From Cladocopium goreaui (lineage: Eukaryota; Sar; Dinophyceae; Suessiales; Symbiodiniaceae), in the NCBI GenBank assembly GCA_947184155.2, contig CAMXCT020002664.1, forward strand, positions 1-64,000: 64,000 bases of DNA, in the 5' to 3' direction. Below are positions 20,279-29,472 of this stretch, piece after piece. Position numbers and translations under genes: made by a program. The first letter of the stretch is position 1. The number at the start of each line of letters is the position of its first letter. The notes under the pieces are model-generated. The model searched no databases. It was not told where the DNA came from and was given only the letters and a program-made list of their open reading frames with translations.

Positions 20279-22533
20279 TGAGGAGAAGTGCAGTAATCTA
20301 CTGTTCTAGTGATAACACCGAGACCGTCGCTCCGTCCATGCCGCCCGGGACCGCCCGGTGTCTGTGAATCTAAAACGACAAAACATGAAACTCTGAAAAT
20401 ATCTGCATGACCGGAAAAACGCAACTGATCAATGTTAATGCCTGCTACAGATGTCCAAAAGAAAACTGTTGGCTGAGCAGACAAAAACGAAAAATGTATA
20501 CGCACAAATGAAAGTCCTTGAGCCAAAATGGAATAGAAACACAAAGAAGTTCCTTGCAAAACACAATGAACAAGTACATTAAACGCTTGCGATGTGTTGG
20601 CTGCCTCACCCGTATAGATCCGCTGGGAGCACTGCACGAGATCAAAGACTTCTCCCTTTACTGAGGTTGTCCACTCCTCTGGTGCTCGAAAGGCTGTCGG
20701 AAGACCAAATGCGAGCACAGCAGCCTGGGCAAGAGCACGGCAAGGGGTTCCCAGGGCAGGTCTTCGCTCCCACACACCTAATAACGCCACTAGTTGCTGA
20801 TACGACAGCGGAGAAGGAGGAAGCTTTGCATGGACACGCAGTCCTATAACTGGGAGAAAGTTGTGGTGGAGCCACTGTGGCTGCCACTCCGCTGTCCCAA
20901 AAAGGGCTGCTGCTAATGGTAGCCAGCCAAACTGCGCCAAGTCCTCAAGTCGAGATGGTAGCCGTTGCTTAGCCCTTGTTCCAAAACCATGCAATATGAC
21001 GGGCCGCATAAAGCCCGGTTCAATCTCCATGGCCTGGTACATCTTGTCTCCTGGGAGCACTTTGATCGTAACTAAACCTGGGAGGAGACTGAGTGTTGGC
21101 AGAGCTCCTTGCTCGTAAGCAGGACGGGCCCATTTATGAAAATTGGGCTGTCTGCCTTGGAATCCATCAAGAATTCCTCTCAAGTGCCCGTGGCGAGGCC
21201 ACTGCCCCGTTGCCGGCACTGGAAACGTGACTAAGCCAGACCATTGCCCCAAAATGCTCCAAGCATGACACCAGTCAGCTGCACATCGAGTGGTCGTGCC
21301 TAGAAGTGGCGATCCTAGCAGTCCACTAGAAACAGCTGTTTCCGTATCACAGGGCGGTTGTGTGGTCGATAGGTAGCTATCCACATGGTCACGGTAGGCC
21401 CTGCTGGCAATAGTGGCAAGTTCGTCAGGGTCACGATCAGGGTCTACCAGGTCAGACTCTGGAATTGGGCTGCGATGCCGAGATGCCAACACGATAACCA
21501 GTCCAGCATTGATTTCCGTGAAGGCTTCACTAACCAGGATGATGCCCTTAATGGCAACCGGTTTTGATGTTTCAGCAGCAGCTTGCTTATCAGTCGATCC
21601 TTGGCACGATTGAGCCGTTGGCGTGGAGTTGTGGCTCTTTTCATCTTCTGTTGAGTGTGGGCTCGATGGCTCGGATCCCCCAAAGTCAACCTCATCCTCG
21701 AAATTCCCGGATTGGATAGGAGTTGGCGATCTACCAGTACTAGCCATCAGGTTTTCGACGCTTCGCGACTTGGGCAGTTTGATAGGAGGGCCCGGTTGTT
21801 GTTGCGTGGCTTGACCCGTGTCAACTGATCTCGCTCTTTTCTGTGCAGGAGCAATTGGACTACTCGGGATTGCTGCTGGATGCCGGCTTTCATCTGCAGG
21901 GGAGTCAGTTTCCGCGCATGAAAGCCATAGCTCTTGAATCTCGAATAATGTAACTGGCACACAGTCACTATCAATGAGAGCAAAGTTGATATCTGGGAAA
22001 AGAAAGACACACGCATCAAGAATATAGGTTCCTGCCCACGTTGGATGCACTTTAGACAGACCAGTGTCTGCCGATATAGGCACAAATACCACAGTGGTAC
22101 GTTCCCCATACGGGCCTACATATTGTATCCGCTCCTTCCACCATGCCGCGACCATCGGCCAGTGACTAAGCCCTGCAGTGCTGGAGACAGTTGCTGCCAA
22201 CAGATCTCTATTATCGGTGATGAGGTATACTGTTTGGAAAGATAGAAATTCATCAGCTAGGCTAATAATCCATCGAAACAGGCTGTGCCACACTGGTCCA
22301 GGAGTTACTTCCACACCATTCACAACTTTGATCTCATAGTCGTGTCGATCAGGGTCTACGGATTTCTTATGGGGGTCTCCAAACCGCCAATGTTGATGCA
22401 CAGACTGGTTCAGACCGTACTCCGTCGAGATGTCTTTGTAGAGGTCTAAAGCTTCCAATAGGTCATCAAATTTCGCTCGGGGATTAGCTTCAAACCAGTG
22501 GTCTTGTGCTTGCTGCCTTGTAAGGAGATCCAT
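20203..22533 (-). pseudogene. A1: cluster protein A, 3' end replaced by an insertion
   Basis: Start chosen at 22533 because the third partial copy (ATG at 46997) has the same ATG in the same context. The first ~650 residues match A2/B2 in a single frame: EYGLNxSxxQHWRFGDPHKK, VYLxTDNRDL, GLSHWPMVAAWWKER, ADTGLxKVHPTWAGT, a DSD motif (NFALIDSDCVPVTLFE, residues about 188-190), a Ser/Pro/acid-rich linker, then KGIILVSEAFTEINAGLVIV, RQPNFHKWARPAYEQGALPT and RPVILHGFGT. DSD plus the later HGFG suggest a GT-A type glycosyltransferase fold; this is inference from motifs. Homology to B2 stops at about 20590, so the hydrolase-like half is missing and the frame runs into inserted DNA. Confidence 0.75.
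20517..20531 (-). other. Relict dinoflagellate spliced leader (3' 15 nt)
   Basis: On the minus strand the sequence CCATTTTGGCTCAAG matches exactly the last 15 bases of the conserved dinoflagellate trans-spliced leader. The 5' third of the leader is not present. It lies between the breakpoint of gene A1 (about 20590) and the recombinase ORF, in the direction of that ORF. Such relics are known to mark mRNAs that were reverse-transcribed and put back into dinoflagellate genomes. Confidence 0.75.
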
Positions 22534-22556
22534 ACTAAGGTTGGGTGGCAAGGTCC

Positions 22557-23113
22557 CTGGTCCAGTCTACGGCCAGAAACAATGCTGAGCTGATATGGAT
22601 TGGGGGGCCAGCAAGGTGATACCCCTGGCCAGTCTACGGCCAGAAATACCACACTGGAATCTTTGTAGGGGATATGATGATCAGCAGTGGTAACCAATTG
22701 GCAATTGCTAAGCTAGGTACACAAGCGAACAAGGGAAGGAAACAAACAAATTGCAGAGGGACGGCGCTGGAAATCCTGGACCAGTCTACGGCCAGAAAGA
22801 CCAGGCACCAGACCCAAGACCACACCAAAAACCAGACAAACGAAGACAGAGAAGAGCCAAACAAACAAACAACAGAGCAGACGAAACAGGGCAATCCGAT
22901 AGCCAAGAGGCAAAAAGACTGAGGAGCAAAACACCAAAAGGAGAGTAGCAATGAAGGGAGAACAAAGGGGGGCGAGAGTGTTGACACAGGCGCACAGCCA
23001 GAAAAGGGGAGAACCACCAGGGGGGAGTCAGGGGCGGAAGGGAACAGCTAAAAGCCAACCACGTAGTACCAGGGGGGGGAGGCACTGACAGTCCTGAGCC
23101 AGTCTATGGCCAG
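22557..23113 (-). promoter_or_regulatory. Four conserved hairpins in the leader of A1
   Basis: On the gene strand the motif is CTGGCCGTAGACTGGCCAG. Copies lie at 22557-22576, 22625-22643, 22776-22795 and 23094-23113. The one at 22625 is a perfect 6-bp stem with a 7-base loop; the other three have one extra base in the 3' arm. The copy nearest the gene ends about 24 bases upstream of the A1 ATG. Surrounding gene-strand DNA is pyrimidine-rich. Role unknown: RNA element, splice-related signal and mobile-repeat end are all possible. Confidence 0.75.
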
Positions 23114-23750
23114 AAAAGTCAGGTACCTACAAATCCCAGGAGGAAGGCTGTACCGGTGTTAGGAGGAGGAGAGAGTGAAACAGCTGGATGAAAAAGGCAC
23201 CCAGTACTAGCCAAGCAGCCCTAACAGCGGTCTGACGGAAACCAAAGCCAATTGCCAGAAAGCCGTGTCAAGGTGGGCTTTGGTTTAGGGCAACAGGACA
23301 CCCCTCTATGTTCTAACTTGAGCCATAGCGGTCAGAGGCAAACAGTCACATTAGAAACGACCCGTCATTGGTCAGTTCACCAAGTGTATGGTTATGGGTT
23401 ACATATGTCACTAAATCACTGTTGATGAGTAAGTCAACAACGCCTAGGGTGGCCAATTGGCGTCTTCGTTCGTGCAGCTTACCTTAAAAAAGCACGGCTT
23501 GCAATATACTCCTGTGATTTGAGCCTTGGTTAAGTCATCCACTCCGCGTTCTTTACAGCAAGTCTACCTTAGCATAATCAGAAGCTGTTACAAGCACGAC
23601 AATTGTGACAGATGATCCTAGACTGCTAGAAAGGTTCACAGGGATAACGAGACGAAGAAAGTTCAAACCTCAGTTGAGCAAGAAAGCTTCAATGACAGCC
23701 GTCGCTCACTCCTTTGTTGCTCCGCGCTCTTTGGCCTTATAGGAGTGAAT
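23114..23750. other. Spacer between ANK1 and the A1 leader
   Basis: No ORF with recognisable content. No further copy of the hairpin motif beyond the one ending at 23113. Confidence 0.5.
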
Positions 23751-24860
23751 TTAATCTAGCTGATCCAGAAGTGTGCCTGGGTGGGCCAACCCACCAGGGC
23801 AACGAAGTTCCTCTCTGATTCGAACGGGTAGGTACAGGCCTTCCAAAACACGTCGCCATCGATGCGTTGTATAGCATCCTCTCGTGATGTGTGGCCTGGA
23901 ACTGTAATACTTCTGGACTAAATTGCCTAGGAGGATCTTCGCGTGGTCCGTCATGGCAGTGTCATCATAATTTGGATGTTGAGTCTCACCTCCGCTTTGT
24001 TGGATTGGAGCCGTATTGGGGAGGAGATCAGCCACTGTATCTTCCGGACCTTGGACAAAAGATATTTGTACCGCGTTAACAGATTCATGGCGTGACAAAA
24101 AGCCAAACCAGTACCATGGATGGTCACATAGCGACACAATGGGTGTGGTCCTCCACGGATCTGCCCTCGCCTCTAATAGCAATTGCACATTTATCTTATG
24201 TCGGTGCAGAACTGCCGTCATCAGAGGCGGCACTGCATCCCCTTCGGGGTGTACCATTGCATTTTCTTCTAGGAGTAGCTGGACTAAGTGTGAGTTACCG
24301 AGTTCAACGGCTAGTTCCAACATAGTCGTCGGCTGCTGCTTTGGCGGGAGGATGTTGGGGTTAGCCAACGATTGCAAAAGCAAATACGTAAGGCTGACCC
24401 CCAGCCTGGGAAAATGCAGATCCTTAGTGGCTTGGAACTTATATGTGTCACTGTCGTTGTCTCGGAAGATTGCCATTGTGAGCAGTGAGCTGGTGTCTCC
24501 GCCATCTGGGCCATTCCACGTAAGATCAATTCCTTGGCCTAGAAGGTATAGTAGCTCAATGACATCTTTTTCATATACCGCTGTCATGAGCGTTTGGTAG
24601 TGCTCGGCGGTTGGATATTGTAGCTTTTGTACCAGATAGCATACCTCTGAGTCTGTGGGCGCCATCTGCGAACTAATAGTTCGCACAGGAGAGAGCATCT
24701 CCGCAGTACAGCTTAAGTAGAAAACAATCTGAAAAGGTGAATCTAAGGCCAGCTTCCGTGCCATCTTCTCCATCAGATCCCATCCAACTGTTACCCCAAC
24801 GACTACCTGCATGGTCAGCTCTTCGTCGCCGTTGATGCCATGGCGCACAGTTACTCGCAT
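23751..24860 (-). CDS. ANK1: ankyrin-repeat cluster protein
   Basis: 369 residues from an ATG at 24860. The middle contains ankyrin repeats: LTYLLLQSLANPN, then TTMLELAVELGNSHLVQLLLEE and PLMTAVLHRHKINVQLLLEARADPW, with the usual helix-turn-helix and LLL cores. The C terminus has a block conserved with ANK2 (WRRVLEGLYLPVRIREELRCP). The first ~80 residues (MRVTVRHGINGDEELTMQ...) are absent from the other copy. Ankyrin repeats generally bind other proteins; the partner is unknown. The gene lies between WW1 and A1, the same order as in the second set at 36-43 kb. I do not recognise a specific family. Confidence 0.8.
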   Translation of the reverse strand: MRVTVRHGINGDEELTMQVVVGVTVGWDLMEKMARKLALDSPFQIVFYLSCTAEMLSPVRTISSQMAPTDSEVCYLVQKLQYPTAEHYQTLMTAVYEKDVIELLYLLGQGIDLTWNGPDGGDTSSLLTMAIFRDNDSDTYKFQATKDLHFPRLGVSLTYLLLQSLANPNILPPKQQPTTMLELAVELGNSHLVQLLLEENAMVHPEGDAVPPLMTAVLHRHKINVQLLLEARADPWRTTPIVSLCDHPWYWFGFLSRHESVNAVQISFVQGPEDTVADLLPNTAPIQQSGGETQHPNYDDTAMTDHAKILLGNLVQKYYSSRPHITRGCYTTHRWRRVLEGLYLPVRIREELRCPGGLAHPGTLLDQLD

Positions 24861-25358
24861 TGCAATTTGTTTATTGTGGTAATCAAGAGGGAAAGTAAAT
24901 CCTCAGGGGCAGGCATATCAGTTAGTCCTAAACTAATCTTATTCCCTAAACCCCACACAGGATGCAAAACAGCTGCGGTCGAAAAACGATAGTGCTGAGC
25001 ATGAATATACTCCAGAAACAGTCAGAAGCAGCGGAGGGTAAACAAAAAAACAGCAAGGGGGGATCACCTAGGATGTACCTCAAGGGGAACCGAAAGATGA
25101 AAAAACTTCATTGCAATACGAGCAGGTCGGTGCTCATTGTTTCAGTTCTATAGCCCCTTGCCAACTCCTAACGGCTAACTCTCGATCAGCAAGGCACGCT
25201 TTGTTTTGAGACACCGGCAGACGGATGCATGTTGGTAGTCTTCGCTACAATCATGGACATCCAACATATTGCTCATATTCACTGGTGGGAGTCCTGTTGC
25301 TGCTTTTCTTCCTGAGCAGCTTGGTTCTCATCTTGTGGTTGCTCTTGCGCGGCCTCCT
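24861..25358. other. Spacer between WW1 and ANK1
   Basis: About 500 bases without a supported gene. The hydrophobic plus-strand ORF here (about 25225-25434) overlaps the end of WW1 and has no homologue in the other set, so I treat it as spurious. Confidence 0.5.
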
Positions 25359-26459
25359 TCATAGAGCTCGCACTACCTTCGGCCACCCTTCTGTCTGGAT
25401 TTGCTCCAGGTTCTCTATGACCGTAGCCATTTGATTCACTGCCTCCTGAAACACTGTGAGCAGGGTTCTTGCATAGGCAATTTGAGATTCTTTCCTGTCA
25501 CCTCCATCTACTTTGGGTGCAAGTGGTGGCACTTGTCCACACGTCCATTGCACGGTTGTTGCTGGTCCCTTCGTTTTCTCTGATGATGAGGAGACCTCCT
25601 TGTCTGGGTTGGCAAAGGTGGCTTTGAGAGCTTGCATGTCTCGGGCACTATAAGTACCGGTAGCGTCAAAGGGCCTGGCACCGCCTTGCCCCAAGGGGCC
25701 TGGGTGTTTGCGCTTCCCATGGGACATTACTCCTTTCTGTATCGTCGGTCGCATATCATATTTGTCTTCAAATCCTGTGGTGAAGGTTTCTTTGTCAGCC
25801 CAATCTATCCTTGAATCGTCGTTGAGAGCAATGAGACAATCCGTCTTCTTACTGCCTTCTATATTCACTGCATGGATGTGCCAGCACTTCATTCTGTTGG
25901 CTAGAATATGATGCTCATGCATCTTGTTTGGGTAGAAGTGATTCAGCTTTTCATTATGCGGATGGTTCGAGATGATGGCAAATCGACGAGGACTGACCCA
26001 GGTCCACAAGTCTTCCTGAAAGGATTCCGTGGTGTAAAAGGGCCAAATCACACGGCCTCCCATTTCCACGAAACTGAAGCTAGTGTACTCATCATCACTG
26101 CTTTCAGAATCAATATGGCAGAAGTCGTGCGTCAGTTTGATAGAGTTGGAACCCGGGAGATTGCCGGGAGGTTCCTTCATGTTCTCATCGACTATAATGT
26201 TCCAGCACTCTGAGTTAATAATCATCCGATATTCATAGAAGGCCCACGTGTAGACCTGCGGGCCAATATGCTGATAAGTGCCTTGGTGGTGGTACACCTT
26301 GATGCCATCATATTCTTGAACAAAGGTCTCCTTGTAGCCGCAGCGGAAGGGTTCCGGGTTATTCTCTGGGGTTGTGGTCTCAGTTGGCTCATCCTTATTC
26401 GTTTGGCCACGCTGTGGGCCTGCCTTCAAACTCCACTTATCTCCGACCCATTGCGTCAT
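25359..26459 (-). CDS. WW1: unrecognised Trp/His-rich cluster protein
   Basis: 366 residues from an ATG at 26459. I do not recognise the fold. The conserved core shared with WW2 is EYDGIKVYHHQGTYQH, WAFYEYRMIINSECWNIIVD, LTHDFCHIDSESSDDEYTSF, MGGRVIWPFYTTESFQEDLW, WVSPRRFAIISNHPHNEKLN and HILANRMKCW. It is rich in Trp, Tyr and His, with many short beta-like segments and no transmembrane helix or signal peptide. A Gly/Pro/Lys linker follows, then a helical C terminus (LLTVFQEAVNQMATVIENLE). The N terminus begins MTQWVGDKWSLKAGP, matching MAHWIGDKVTLKARP of WW2. First gene of the conserved WW-ANK-A order. Confidence 0.75.
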   Translation of the reverse strand: MTQWVGDKWSLKAGPQRGQTNKDEPTETTTPENNPEPFRCGYKETFVQEYDGIKVYHHQGTYQHIGPQVYTWAFYEYRMIINSECWNIIVDENMKEPPGNLPGSNSIKLTHDFCHIDSESSDDEYTSFSFVEMGGRVIWPFYTTESFQEDLWTWVSPRRFAIISNHPHNEKLNHFYPNKMHEHHILANRMKCWHIHAVNIEGSKKTDCLIALNDDSRIDWADKETFTTGFEDKYDMRPTIQKGVMSHGKRKHPGPLGQGGARPFDATGTYSARDMQALKATFANPDKEVSSSSEKTKGPATTVQWTCGQVPPLAPKVDGGDRKESQIAYARTLLTVFQEAVNQMATVIENLEQIQTEGWPKVVRAL

Positions 26460-26737
26460 GGCAATTCAGCTAACTAGCGCCGGCTGCTTCCGTGTAGTGT
26501 GCGAGTTAGAAGAAGGAGCACAGCAATGGGCGTAAGGCAGGTCAGGAGGGACAGTAGGGCAAGTTCAAACCACAGAGGATATTGGTGCAGTGGCACAGTA
26601 CAGCGGGAGAAGACAGGAGAAGACAGGGGCGTCAGCAGAGGGGAGAGGAAAGGGAGCGGCAGCAAAGACCAAGTAGAAATGGGGGAGGACATGCAGAGGA
26701 GAGGAGAAGGAGGGGGGGGCAAGACGAGGGTACACCC

Positions 26738-26757
26738 CTGAGCACGTCTACGGCCAG
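26738..26757 (-). promoter_or_regulatory. Conserved intergenic hairpin upstream of WW1
   Basis: Gene-strand CTGGCCGTAGACGTGCTCAG: same loop core (GTAGACG) and stem as the other copies, with one bulged T. It lies about 280 bases upstream of the WW1 ATG, inside a G-rich (plus strand) stretch with a run of nine G. Confidence 0.6.
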
Positions 26758-26964
26758 AAGTGTGAGAGCCCCCGCCTTGCAATAGCTCCGGAGAACGGAT
26801 AGTTTGAGCCGAGAAGCAGTATCGTGTACCACCTTACCATAGGACTGTTTGCCATGCAACCATCAGCATGTGCATGAGGTGGAAAGCGACATGAAAGAGG
26901 GGCGAACTGTTGCATCACTTCACTCTGCACTTTTTCTCCGGGCGTATGTCACCTATCCATGCTT

Positions 26965-27360
26965 TTAGAAGAGAGAGCGAAAACATGCAAGCTCTGTATA
27001 GCTTCGCTGAACAAATACTCTTGCCACTCGGACTGTGGAGGAATCCGTGATCGTTATGCCCTCCAGACAGAGCTGGTCGAGCAAGTGATCATCTATAAAG
27101 TTGATGTGCTCTTCCGTCAGGGAAAATTCGCACGGAGTGCGCTGTACCAAGCCATTGGAGAGCAGAATATATTCTTGGTAACGTGCGGCATCGAGTCCAC
27201 TTGCTGCAACCGTTGCTGTGCTGGCTGTCCATACTTCAGCATCGCGGGATCGCAGTATAAGTATTACAAGCTCAAGATTCTGTCCAATAATACTTTCGGC
27301 TGGCCGTTCTTCAGCTGAAACTGCCGCTAGCTCCCCATCAACTGCATCAAGGTGCTTCAT
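26965..27360 (-). CDS. 131-aa unrecognised cluster protein
   Basis: Begins with ATG at 27360. Acidic, mostly helical-looking protein (ESIIGQNLELVILILRSRDA, FSLTEEHINFIDDHLLDQLC). No known motif is seen and there is no second copy in the window, so coding status rests only on length, an ATG start and position between two other cluster genes. A conserved hairpin lies about 280 bases upstream, as for WW1. Confidence 0.45.
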   Translation of the reverse strand: MKHLDAVDGELAAVSAEERPAESIIGQNLELVILILRSRDAEVWTASTATVAASGLDAARYQEYILLSNGLVQRTPCEFSLTEEHINFIDDHLLDQLCLEGITITDSSTVRVARVFVQRSYTELACFRSLF

Positions 27361-27948
27361 GTCCAGGAGTAAATCTAGTATCTTGAGTCCACTTTGTCAA
27401 CCCTTATACACTAGGTAACTAGGCCGTTTTCCAGAGCCGTCAGTGGGAAAAAACTCAGGGAAATGAGCTAGAGAATCTTCTAGAGCAACACCTGCACGCT
27501 AGTGATGCACAACTTGAACATAAACGAGAAAGGGGGGTGGCAGTAGGGGGAGAGGGTACTTATAGTACTCCGGGGAACAGGCCATGATTCAAACTAAACT
27601 AAACAAAAAGGGGGCATCTACTACCTGACAGGTGCAACCCGACACGTCTACGGTCAGAGAGACACCGTGTCAGGTAGTTCCTAGAGTTAAAAACTTGAAT
27701 AGTTATACTTGTGCCATTGGTGCACTAGGCTTATATTAGGATCCTGATAACATTACCCAGGTGAAAGTGGGTCAATCTGAAATTCAAGCGTGTCAACTTC
27801 ATAGCTGCTGCGTTTCGAGCCCAAACTGTTTTGAGAATGAAATAGCTGCAGGCTGACTCTGCATGTTGAAGTAGCAGTAGACTAGCGCAGCACTAGTGAT
27901 GTTCTATGTTGCATGATCAGATTGTCACACTCATCTTCTGCTCATTTT
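27361..27948 (-). promoter_or_regulatory. Spacer with conserved hairpin at 27639-27657
   Basis: The hairpin reads CTGACCGTAGACGTGTCGGG on the gene strand: the stem CTGAC/GTCGG includes one G-T pair. It sits next to a second inverted pair, ACCTGACA/TGTCAGGT, at 27623-27673. The rest of the spacer holds no supported gene. Confidence 0.6.
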
Positions 27949-28791
27949 TCACAGTAGAACTACCCTTGGAGGCAGCAGCTCACTGGTGGAGTCACTCACC
28001 ACCGCAGTAGGTGGATCCTGCATGAGGATCTGAACACGCACATGCGGTTGGAGTTCTCTAACGATATCTCTGAGTAGGGTGCTTTGGGCCACCGAGACGA
28101 CAGCAGTATCTACTCCGTCAGAGACTTCCGTCCATGTCCTGATGTTCCAAGGTCTATTAACTCGTAGTAGCGCAAAGGTTAACTCAACCAGAGATGAGAC
28201 GGGCGCAGCAAGCGCATCTGTATCCATGTAACCTCCCAAGCTGGCCGAGATGAGGACAGTCCTGACCACAATTCGAAATGGGAGAGCGTCGAGAGGGACA
28301 GGGTATCTGCCAGAACCATCAGTTAAGGAATTTGAACCTGCGGGAATCAAGAAAAGCCGGTTAATCCAGACTCCTCTGTCTGCCGGGCTACAGAAAGTTG
28401 CCAATCGTACAATGTCATGATGTGTCTCTGCCATCGCTATAAGGAGCTGATGGGTGATAAATTGACTCGTGCGTTCCACTTGCATGAGGTCTCTGTCAAG
28501 TGTGCTGTACAGCAGCTGTAACCAAGATGTCTCGTCCGGAAATAAGATGACAAGACCACTCTGCAGAAGCTTGACGGTACGGCGCAGGTCTCTTATTGTA
28601 GTGGTCAATTCCTGGGCTGCTTCCAGGCCATGCATAAGCACTCTGACTGACGATGGTATCTGATGACGATCATGTCTGAAGCGCGCATGGGCCATGAGGC
28701 TTGCAACCGAGGTTGTGCTGTAATGTTTGCTGCATGTTTCTAGGGGCAGGGGGGAGAAGGAGTAGTCAGGTTGGAACAGAAAGCCATTCAC
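27949..28791 (-). CDS. 280-aa unrecognised cluster protein
   Basis: ATG at 28791, stop at 27949. The sequence is amphipathic helix-rich (VRVLMHGLEAAQELTTTIRD, RRTVKLLQSGLVILF, SQFITHQLLIAMAETHHDIV) and ends in beta-like Val/Leu/Pro segments. No catalytic motif, signal peptide or transmembrane segment is evident. Only one copy is present in this window. It is co-oriented with its neighbours in the cluster. Function unknown. Confidence 0.6.
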   Translation of the reverse strand: MNGFLFQPDYSFSPLPLETCSKHYSTTSVASLMAHARFRHDRHQIPSSVRVLMHGLEAAQELTTTIRDLRRTVKLLQSGLVILFPDETSWLQLLYSTLDRDLMQVERTSQFITHQLLIAMAETHHDIVRLATFCSPADRGVWINRLFLIPAGSNSLTDGSGRYPVPLDALPFRIVVRTVLISASLGGYMDTDALAAPVSSLVELTFALLRVNRPWNIRTWTEVSDGVDTAVVSVAQSTLLRDIVRELQPHVRVQILMQDPPTAVVSDSTSELLPPRVVLL

Positions 28792-29121
28792 TAGTAGAAG
28801 ATTCAGGGCAACTTAAAAACAGTCCGGGGCTGATAACAGGTGATTTCTAGAGTAAATATGCTTTCAGCTACCGCTTGGCTACTACCACCCAGGCTACTGC
28901 CTTACTTAATCAGCCGAAACCGACAAAATAGACATGTGCACAAAAAGGCATGGGCACAAGTGTGAACATGGCTAGTCTTGACCAAATTATTAGTGCAGAG
29001 ACCAAACAACCCAGTGGTAACTATCCTAATGATGCCGCCAGCTGCCCGACTTTTTCAGGAAGATCACTCTAACGTCTCCTCCACCATCACAGGGCAAGGT
29101 CAGTGGCTGTTTCGGTGCAGG
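28792..29121. other. Spacer without a recognised feature
   Basis: About 330 bases between the 280-aa and 116-aa ORFs. Nothing recognisable. Confidence 0.45.
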
Positions 29122-29472
29122 TTACCCCGCAAACAGCGCCGCATAGGCTTCACTGAGCATCTGCCAACTCTGCTGTACCTGATAACTGGCTCTGTTTGCT
29201 TCATGGATCACGTCATTGTGCTGCTTCTGCAAAAGGGTAATCCTTTCACGGAGGTGGAATAATCTTTCTTCCTCATTGGCATTGTTGGGGAATTTCTCCG
29301 CAATAGCATCGCGGCAGGTTTGGGATTGCCGAAAATCAAAACTCGACCGATCATCCTCGTGAATCGCTCGGTTGATTCTTGTGCGATCTGTGAGAGCAAT
29401 TCCGTCTGCCTGGGGGGCATATACCTTGATGCGGTTACCCTTTTTTTTCCTCCGGTTTGGCCGATGTCGCAC
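29122..29472 (-). CDS. 116-aa basic/coiled-coil cluster ORF
   Basis: The frame has no early ATG; the first possible start is a GTG at 29472 and the frame stays open just upstream, so this may be an exon rather than a complete gene. It has a basic patch (RPNRRKKKGNRIK), suggestive of nucleic-acid binding or a nuclear signal, then a predicted coiled coil (EEERLFHLRERITLLQKQHN). The third cluster copy retains only its first codons (up to 46747, with a one-base difference) before it is cut off. Confidence 0.45.
   Translation of the reverse strand: MRHRPNRRKKKGNRIKVYAPQADGIALTDRTRINRAIHEDDRSSFDFRQSQTCRDAIAEKFPNNANEEERLFHLRERITLLQKQHNDVIHEANRASYQVQQSWQMLSEAYAALFAG

Noticed and set aside
25421-25436. 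CCGTAGCCATTT, similar to the 5' part of the spliced leader
   Set aside because: It is inside the WW1 coding region on the opposite strand, and the bases that follow do not match the leader.
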